A program made the translations under genes and the position numbers. This document shows, piece after piece, positions 7,512 to 12,137 of a DNA stretch of 12,137 bases. The notes beneath the pieces are model-generated. The model searched no databases. It had not been told where the DNA came from and was given only the letters and a program-made list of their open reading frames with translations. Source of the DNA: CAYHGV01 sp964356135 (GTDB taxonomy: Bacteria > Hydrothermota > Tepidihabitantia > CAYHGV01). How positions within the stretch are numbered: position 1 is the stretch's first letter; the number at the start of each line of letters is the position of its first letter. Location of the stretch: positions 1-12,137 of the forward strand of contig CAYHGV010000090.1 of assembly GCA_964356135.1 (NCBI GenBank). Direction: 5' to 3'.

Positions 7512-7575
7512 GGCTTGCCGCAAGCCGCACGAGCCAACGAAACGAGGTCAGAATGCTCGGTCTCGTGGCTTGACC
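7512..7575. repeat. Palindromic element with competing stems between rmuC and the nucleotidyltransferase gene
   Basis: CAAGCC (7521-7526) can pair with GGCTTG on its left (7512-7517, 3-base loop) or with GGCTTG on its right (7567-7572). The right-hand fold also pairs CACGAG (7528-7533) with CTCGTG (7562-7567); the two stems share a G, so the outer one then uses five pairs. A third option pairs GGTCA (7546-7550) with TGACC (7571-7575). The layout resembles a REP-like intergenic palindrome or an attenuator. No T tract follows, so it is not a standard terminator. Confidence 0.5.
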
Positions 7576-7603
7576 AGTGAAATTTTGAAACTATAATCCA
7601 ATC

Positions 7604-8998
7604 ATGGAAGCAATAAGGGAAAAAATGTTGGAACTGGGCGATATGTACAACAACTTGCTGCTGGTTAAGGGTGAAAAGAAGCTCTATCTGGTCGGCGGGA
7701 CGATCCGGGATATCGTTCTCGGCCGTTCTCCCCAGGATTTCGATTTTGTCGTCGAAGGTTCGGGTATTGAATTCGCCCGCACATTTGCCCGGACGATTAA
7801 CGGTGCATTTGTACTATTGAGCGTTGACGAAGATGAAGCGCGGGTTGTTCATTCGCCCACCGGTGTGCTGTTCGATTTTTTAGGTTTGGGTGCGAAGACG
7901 CTCTTTTTTGACCTTGCCCGCCGTGATTTTACTATCAATGCCCTGGCAGTCGATATCGATGATCTTGTATCCGGCAACGATAGACTGATTGACCCTTTTT
8001 CGGGTTTAGCCCACCTGAACGAACGGTTGATCTGTCCGGTCTCCGATGATTCCCTGAGTTTAGACCCGCTTCGAATCCTGCGTGCATTTCGATTTGAACT
8101 TGAGTTGGATTTCAAACTGGACGAGAAGATTTTAAATTTAGGCCAGGGTTTGAACCTTCAGCCGGTAGCGTCCGAACGGATAGGATACGAACTGTTGCGC
8201 ATTATGGAACATCCGACCTCGTTTGGCGCGATCGAGCGTTTAGACCGGTTAGGCTTTTTACGCCAAATTTTCCCGGAAGCTGCCGAGCTGTTTGACGATA
8301 TCGAACTCTTACGCCATTCGCTCGGAACGTATAAAGTGATCGAGCGGATTCTTACCCACGACAGTTTCTTTTCGCAATTTTCGAATGAGTACGAGATCTA
8401 CTTTACCGGCTTACCCCGTCGGCGGGCGCTGTTAAAACTGGCAGGTTTTTTGCACGACATCTGTAAACCCGAGACCGAATTTTCCACCGACGAAGGTGAA
8501 GTCCATTTCTACGGTCATGACAGTTTGGGTGCGCGCCGGGTGGAGCGGATGTTAAAAGAACGCCTGCGCCTCTCGAAGAAAGAGACGATAATGATTAAAA
8601 CTCTTGTTGCCCGGCATATGCACCTCCATCTGCTCGCCACTTCACCGGTCCTGACCGACCGGGCGATACGCCGTTTTTTCCGATTGCTCAAAGACGACTA
8701 TTTCGGACTGATGATTCTGACCTTTGGAGACGGCTACGCCACTGCCGGTCGAACCGGACATTTAGAAGCGGCGATTAGCCGGATGCTGCAATTAAAACAG
8801 GAGGATGATGCCAGGATAAAAATCGAGCGGCTGGTTACCGGTGACGACCTGATCGCCCTGGGTTTGAAACCCGGCCCGGTGTTTCGGCCGATACTGCAGG
8901 AATTGGAAGAACTTCAATTAGAAGGTAAAATTACGACCAAGGTAGAAGGGATTGAGTATCTGAAAGAAAATCTGTTAACGAGCTATCTCCAGCAGTGA
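7604..8998 (+). CDS. cca: CCA tRNA nucleotidyltransferase / poly(A) polymerase family protein with HD domain
   Basis: A cytoplasmic class II nucleotidyltransferase that adds all or part of the CCA end to tRNA, or poly(A) to RNA. In the 464 residues, the polymerase head has YLVGGTIRDIVLG (Gly31-Gly32, Arg35-Asp36) and the metal-binding DxD at Asp45 and Asp47 (QDFDFVVEG). These are followed by RRDFTINALAVD, DPFSG and the DPLRILRAFRFELELD motif that sets nucleotide choice. An HD domain follows with His284-Asp285 (GFLHDICKP) and GHDSLGARR. The ATG at 7604 has no Shine-Dalgarno sequence; an ATG at 7625 has AAGGGA 4 bases upstream and may be the true start, giving MLELGDMYNN. CCA-adding, A-adding and poly(A) enzymes cannot be told apart reliably from this sequence alone, so the symbol is tentative. 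Confidence 0.85.
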   Translation: MEAIREKMLELGDMYNNLLLVKGEKKLYLVGGTIRDIVLGRSPQDFDFVVEGSGIEFARTFARTINGAFVLLSVDEDEARVVHSPTGVLFDFLGLGAKTLFFDLARRDFTINALAVDIDDLVSGNDRLIDPFSGLAHLNERLICPVSDDSLSLDPLRILRAFRFELELDFKLDEKILNLGQGLNLQPVASERIGYELLRIMEHPTSFGAIERLDRLGFLRQIFPEAAELFDDIELLRHSLGTYKVIERILTHDSFFSQFSNEYEIYFTGLPRRRALLKLAGFLHDICKPETEFSTDEGEVHFYGHDSLGARRVERMLKERLRLSKKETIMIKTLVARHMHLHLLATSPVLTDRAIRRFFRLLKDDYFGLMILTFGDGYATAGRTGHLEAAISRMLQLKQEDDARIKIERLVTGDDLIALGLKPGPVFRPILQELEELQLEGKITTKVEGIEYLKENLLTSYLQQ

Positions 8999-9025
8999 AA
9001 AGAACCCGTTCCGATTTTTGTCTTA

Positions 9026-9790
9026 ATGGCTATCACTGGTGAAACCGTTGCCCGACGATTGACCACGGTCCGGAAGCTGCTGGTTTTAACCGGAGCCGGG
9101 GTTTCGAAAGAGTCGGGTATTCCCACCTTTCGTGGTGAGGAGGGGCTCTGGCGGCAGTACCGGGCGGAAGAATTGGCGACGCCCCAGGCATTTGCCCGCA
9201 ATCCGAAGTTGGTCTGGGAATGGTACCGCTGGCGGCAAGGTATTATTAAAAACGCTCAACCGAATCAAGCTCATCTCGCTATCGCTCAATTAGAAATACA
9301 TATTCAAAATTTTCTCTTGGTCACTCAGAACGTCGACAACATCCACTATCGAGCCGGTTCACGCAAACTGGTTGAGCTTCACGGCAATATCTTCCGAGCG
9401 AAGTGCAATCGCTGCGACAAGAAATATCTTGAGCCGCTAACCGGAGAGTTGCCGGAATGCGCGTGCGGCGGTCGGTTGCGGCCGGATGTGGTCTGGTTCG
9501 GCGAAACGCTCAACCCGGACGACCTTGACCGGGCATTCGGATTTGCCCGTGAGTGCGATATGGCGCTGGTGATCGGGACCTCCGGTGTTGTTCAGCCGGC
9601 AGCGACAATTCCATTTTTAGCAAAACAAACCGGTGCCTGGGTGGTTGAGATTAATCCTACACCAACCGCGCTTACCGGTAGTGCTGATATTGTAATTTCA
9701 CAGCCCTGCGCCGAGGTACTGCCAGAAATCCTCTCTCTAATGCAAAACTTTTCAGAAGCCGCCGACGACGCTCAAGCGAACCGGGATTGA
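9026..9790 (+). CDS. cobB: NAD-dependent sirtuin deacylase, class III type
   Basis: A cytoplasmic Sir2-family enzyme that removes acyl groups from lysines using NAD. Within 254 residues the full motif set is present: GAGVSKESGIPTFR (23-36) for NAD binding, TQNVDNIHYRAG (100-111), catalytic His119 in LHG, structural zinc cysteines 127, 130, 145 and 147, PDVVWFGE (153-160) and GTSGVVQPAA (184-193). Tyr67 and Arg70 (WYRWR) form the YxxR pair that in class III sirtuins such as SIRT5 and E. coli CobB binds succinyl or malonyl groups, so desuccinylase activity is likely. The second zinc pair is CxC rather than CxxC. The ATG at 9026 has no clear Shine-Dalgarno sequence and lies 27 bases after the nucleotidyltransferase gene. 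It is the last gene of this + strand run. Confidence 0.9.
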   Translation: MAITGETVARRLTTVRKLLVLTGAGVSKESGIPTFRGEEGLWRQYRAEELATPQAFARNPKLVWEWYRWRQGIIKNAQPNQAHLAIAQLEIHIQNFLLVTQNVDNIHYRAGSRKLVELHGNIFRAKCNRCDKKYLEPLTGELPECACGGRLRPDVVWFGETLNPDDLDRAFGFARECDMALVIGTSGVVQPAATIPFLAKQTGAWVVEINPTPTALTGSADIVISQPCAEVLPEILSLMQNFSEAADDAQANRD

Positions 9791-9806
9791 TGCCTGCGAG
9801 GCCCGG
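9781..9806. terminator. Possible hairpin between convergent genes
   Basis: CCGGG (9781-9785) can pair with CCCGG (9802-9806), and alternatively GCCT (9792-9795) with AGGC (9799-9802), between the ends of the sirtuin gene and the opposite-strand membrane protein gene. On the + strand it is followed by ATCTTTT after a few bases. It may act as a weak terminator, but the stems are short. Confidence 0.3.
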
Positions 9807-9815
9807 CAGAATCTT

Positions 9816-10223
9816 TTAGCCGGAGTGGGAAGAGAGTTTTCTTTTAACCGCCATCGCCAATACTCCCACGAACCATACCGCATAGAACAGCAGGCTGTAT
9901 CCGACCGTAGCAACTGCAAAAGTCAGGAAGTTAACATTTCTAACTGTACCCGATTTATCAACGCAATAAAAGCCGCGGGTAATTACCACTCCCGTTCCAG
10001 GATGGACTCGGAAGTATTCAGCACTAATATTCTCAGAAGCGACGATAAATTTTCCTCCCGGATATAGAATTGAAGTTATAAAAGGAGCGGCGATTTTACC
10101 GAGGGTTGGAAAAATTGCAATGCCGGCGGTACTAACCATCAAGCCAAGAAACAGCATACCCAGGAACCAGAGAATAAATTTCTTAACCGAAAAGTGCGTT
10201 GTCGTCCGTTTTTCCTTCAGCAT
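9816..10223 (-). CDS. Small membrane protein of unknown function, two transmembrane helices
   Basis: I do not recognise this 135-residue protein. A basic N-terminus (MLKEKRTTTHFSVKK) is followed by a transmembrane helix at about 16-38 (ILWFLGMLFLGLMVSTAGIA). Then comes a loop of roughly 60 residues containing GGKFIVASENI, EYFRVHPGTGVVITRGFYC and VDKSGTVRN, and a second helix at about 102-126 (FAVATVGYSLLFYAVWFVGV) ending in KRK. The basic ends suggest both termini are cytoplasmic with the middle domain outside. The start is supported by AAGGAGG (10228-10234, minus strand) 4 bases before the ATG. It lies about 110 bases downstream of the aminotransferase gene on the same strand, and I see no promoter of its own, so co-transcription is likely. 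The strong ribosome site and the membrane layout make it a credible gene. Confidence 0.72.
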   Translation of the reverse strand: MLKEKRTTTHFSVKKFILWFLGMLFLGLMVSTAGIAIFPTLGKIAAPFITSILYPGGKFIVASENISAEYFRVHPGTGVVITRGFYCVDKSGTVRNVNFLTFAVATVGYSLLFYAVWFVGVLAMAVKRKLSSHSG

Positions 10224-10318
10224 GAGCCCTCCTTGGTGTGAATACTACCCCCGTGGTACTCCACACTGATCAGGACTTCGTCGCTGGAATAGTTGCCTTA
10301 ACCGGTTGGGCTGATTCT

Positions 10319-10340
10319 GGTAGCCGTAGGACGGCTTACC
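10319..10340 (-). terminator. Stem-loop overlapping the aminotransferase stop codon
   Basis: AGCCGT (10322-10327) and ACGGCT (10331-10336) form a perfect 6-bp stem with a 3-base loop, extended by GGT/ACC past one bulged base. It covers the stop codon of the aminotransferase. No T tract follows in the transcribed direction, so it may stabilise the transcript end or partly terminate, rather than being a standard intrinsic terminator. Confidence 0.35.
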
Positions 10341-11427
10341 GACCGGGCTTGCCAACTATGGCTGCATAACTCTTTTGAAAGGCGGTGTACGCTTCGGTTA
10401 AATCTTTTTTATTGACGATGCCCATATGACCGATACGAACAATTTTGCCCCGCATTTCGCCCTGACCATTGGCGAACAGAATTTTATAACGCTCTTTCGC
10501 ATATTTCACCAGATCGACGCCGGTAATCCCTTCCGGCATTTTGATGACCGTTAAAGCATTGGAAGGGCAGGCGGGAAAGAACTGACAACCAAGCCCTATC
10601 AGTTTTTTTCTTAAAAATTCCGCCGCTTGTTTATGGCGCTGCCAGGTTTTTTCAACACCTTCTTGGCTGATTGTCCGAAGGGTAAGGTCGAGGCCGCAGA
10701 TGACCGAGATCGCCGGGGTATAGGGTGTTTGCCTTTTATCTAAGAATTTTTTATAAGTCAATAGATTCCAGTAGTATCTCGGACTGGTGGCGGATTCGAC
10801 ATAGTGCCAGGCGCGGCGGTTAAGGGCGAGCATTGATATGCCGGGTGGACAGCCGACCGCTTTTTGCGAACCGCCGATGACAACATCGACACCCCATTTG
10901 TCCATCCAGAGCTCGTCCGCACCAAGCCCGGCGATGGCATCAACAATCAGAATTTTATCATATTTTCTAACGATCTGGCTGAACGTTTTAATGTCGTTCA
11001 GGGCACCGGTCGATGTTTCGGCTAATGTGGTAAATACAAATTTTATGGCCGGTTGTGTTTTGAGTCCTTCTTCAATCACCTCCGGCGGGACCGACTTTCC
11101 ATATTCTATTTCAATGCTCGTAACGCTGGCACCAAAAACGGTGCACAGTTCTTTCCAGCGTTCACCAAACTTGCCGGAAGAAGCGACCAGAACCGGGTCG
11201 CCGGGCGAGACCAGGTTTACTACCGCCGCTTCCATCGCGCCCGTACCGGAGGAGGTATAGACGAAAACTTCGCCCTCGGTCTTGAAGAGTTCACGTAAAC
11301 CCATGCATACCCGTGCGAGGATTTTACTGAATGCTTCCTCTCGGTGATAGACCAATGGTTGAGAAACGGCTTTAAGCATTTGAGGCGAGAGGTGGGTCGG
11401 GCCGGGGGTAAAGAGTTTATAAAGCAT
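10336..11427 (-). CDS. Class V PLP-dependent aminotransferase (serine/alanine-glyoxylate type)
   Basis: A cytoplasmic pyridoxal-phosphate aminotransferase of 363 residues, the usual length for the group that includes serine-pyruvate, alanine-glyoxylate and archaeal-type phosphoserine aminotransferases. The N-terminal LFTPGPTHLSPQML and YHREEAF bind the substrate side. YTSSGTGAMEAAV (57-69) holds the phosphate. Asp163 in IVDAIAGLGADE contacts the pyridine nitrogen, and Lys189 in GGSQKAVGCPPG is the Schiff-base lysine. The C-terminal domain ends with GEMRGKIVRIGHMG. The start is fixed by AAAGGAGG (11434-11441, minus strand) 6 bases upstream, which lies inside the end of thiC. The two genes overlap by 11 bases, so translation is probably coupled. 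The amino donor and acceptor cannot be told from sequence; serine or glycine metabolism is the likeliest role. Confidence 0.85.
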   Translation of the reverse strand: MLYKLFTPGPTHLSPQMLKAVSQPLVYHREEAFSKILARVCMGLRELFKTEGEVFVYTSSGTGAMEAAVVNLVSPGDPVLVASSGKFGERWKELCTVFGASVTSIEIEYGKSVPPEVIEEGLKTQPAIKFVFTTLAETSTGALNDIKTFSQIVRKYDKILIVDAIAGLGADELWMDKWGVDVVIGGSQKAVGCPPGISMLALNRRAWHYVESATSPRYYWNLLTYKKFLDKRQTPYTPAISVICGLDLTLRTISQEGVEKTWQRHKQAAEFLRKKLIGLGCQFFPACPSNALTVIKMPEGITGVDLVKYAKERYKILFANGQGEMRGKIVRIGHMGIVNKKDLTEAYTAFQKSYAAIVGKPGR

Positions 11428-12137
11428 CGAAAACCTCCTTTGATTTTTTTAAAGCGCAGAACTCACCGCACATCGTGCAGACCCCTTCGGTTTTGGACGG
11501 AGTTGCCTGGTAGATTTCCTGTGCCCGCTTCGGGTCGATCGAGAGTTCAATCATCCGTTGCCAGGCTAACTGGCTTCGAGCTTGGGAGATTTCTCGATCC
11601 CAGGCTGCTGCTTGTTTCAATCCTTTTCCAATGTCGCCGGCATGGGCGGCAATTCGCGCGGCAATCACACCCAACCGGACATCCTCAACCGTCGGTAGTC
11701 CGAGATGCTCGGACGGGGTTACGTAGCACAGAAAATCTGCCCCATACAGGGCGGCGACCGCACCACCGATTGCCGAGGTGATATGGTCATAGCCACAGGC
11801 GACATCGGTCACCAGGGGACCGAGGACGTAAAACGGTGCATCTTTACAGATTGTTTTCTCTAAAATCATATTGGTTTCGATCTGGTTGATCGGGATGTGT
11901 CCCGGGCCCTCAACCATCGCAAAGACGCCGGCGGCTCGGGCACGGTCGACCAATTCACCGATGACGAGCAGTTCCTGGATCTGGGCGCTGTCGGTCGCAT
12001 CGGCTAACGAGCCGGGTCGTAAGCCGTCGCCTAAGCTCAAGGTGACTTCGTAGGTTTTGGCGAGTGCCAGGAGATCGTCGTAATATTCATAGAGCGGGTT
12101 TTCTTTTTTGTTGTAGTGCATCCATTCGATGAGCAGG
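11417..12137 (-). CDS. thiC: Phosphomethylpyrimidine synthase ThiC (3' part, cut by window edge)
   Basis: The C-terminal ~239 residues of ThiC, a cytoplasmic radical SAM enzyme that turns aminoimidazole ribotide into the hydroxymethylpyrimidine phosphate of thiamine. The frame runs past the internal ATG at 12121 to the window edge (LLIEW before MHYNKKENPLYE), so the gene starts outside the window. Family landmarks are HYNKKENPLYE, TLSLGDGLRPG, ELVDRARAAGVFAMVEGPGH, PFYVLGPLVTDVACGYDHI, GADFLCYVTPSEHLGLP and the C-terminal cluster-binding cysteines. These cysteines read CTMCGEFC, spacing CX2CX3C, whereas the commonly described ThiC motif is CX2CX4C (CSMCGPKFC). A ThiC paralogue making a benzimidazole (BzaA/B/F type) belongs to the same superfamily and is not fully excluded. 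The stop overlaps the aminotransferase start by 11 bases. Confidence 0.92.
   Translation of the reverse strand, partial: LLIEWMHYNKKENPLYEYYDDLLALAKTYEVTLSLGDGLRPGSLADATDSAQIQELLVIGELVDRARAAGVFAMVEGPGHIPINQIETNMILEKTICKDAPFYVLGPLVTDVACGYDHITSAIGGAVAALYGADFLCYVTPSEHLGLPTVEDVRLGVIAARIAAHAGDIGKGLKQAAAWDREISQARSQLAWQRMIELSIDPKRAQEIYQATPSKTEGVCTMCGEFCALKKSKEVFDAL
11434..11441 (-). promoter_or_regulatory. Ribosome binding site for the aminotransferase, inside thiC
   Basis: On the minus strand AAAGGAGG stands 6 bases before the aminotransferase ATG. It lies within the last codons of thiC, where it encodes part of SKEV, so ribosomes finishing thiC are delivered to the next start. Confidence 0.8.

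Noticed and set aside
10838..11781. Plus-strand open frames opposite the aminotransferase and thiC
   Set aside because: They are antisense to two well-supported genes, show no family motifs and have low-complexity, shadow-like composition.
1..12137. tRNA, rRNA, transposase or phage genes
   Set aside because: I saw no cloverleaf, conserved rRNA segment, DDE/recombinase motif or attachment-site duplication on either strand by eye.

Overview
The window is a 12.1 kb piece of a bacterial chromosome carrying ten genes. Two secreted proteins end in type IX secretion (T9SS) type A sorting domains, and one of them is a C25 (gingipain-like) cysteine peptidase. This points to the Bacteroidetes/FCB assemblage or a lineage that shares T9SS, such as candidate phylum WOR-3. 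The two promoters I can see are ordinary sigma70-like TTGACA / TATWTT boxes. They do not look like the Bacteroidetes TTTG / TAnnTTTG type, which favours a WOR-3-like lineage; this placement is inference. The code is standard: TGA ends rimO, the tRNA nucleotidyltransferase gene, the sirtuin gene and the second half of the peptidase reading frame.

Region 1 (1-4058, + strand) is a two-gene operon of exported surface or secreted proteins behind a strong promoter. The first gene is the C25 peptidase. Its reading frame is interrupted by one TGA at 2141-2143 and continues in the same frame to a complete T9SS domain ending at 2614. Twelve bases after the TGA is a perfect 7-bp hairpin with a GTCT loop, placed roughly where a bacterial SECIS element would be. 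The second gene encodes a probable seven-bladed beta-propeller with its own T9SS domain.

Region 2 (4059-4401) has no intact gene. It holds a CACGAAA-rich inverted-repeat element, a small hairpin and the promoter of the next operon.

Region 3 (4402-9790, + strand) is a run of housekeeping genes: lolA (lipoprotein chaperone), rimO (ribosomal protein S12 methylthiotransferase), rmuC, a CCA/poly(A) polymerase-family tRNA nucleotidyltransferase with an HD domain, and a sirtuin with class III (desuccinylase-type) residues. A compact palindromic element with competing stems lies between rmuC and the nucleotidyltransferase gene.

Region 4 (9816-12137, - strand) converges on region 3. In transcription order it holds the 3' part of thiC (cut by the window edge), a class V aminotransferase that overlaps thiC by 11 bases, and a small two-helix membrane protein of unknown function.

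The main item for follow-up is the in-frame TGA with its hairpin. It is either a nonsense mutation or base error that removes the secretion signal, or a recoded codon. I see no CRISPR array, tRNA, rRNA, transposase or phage gene.
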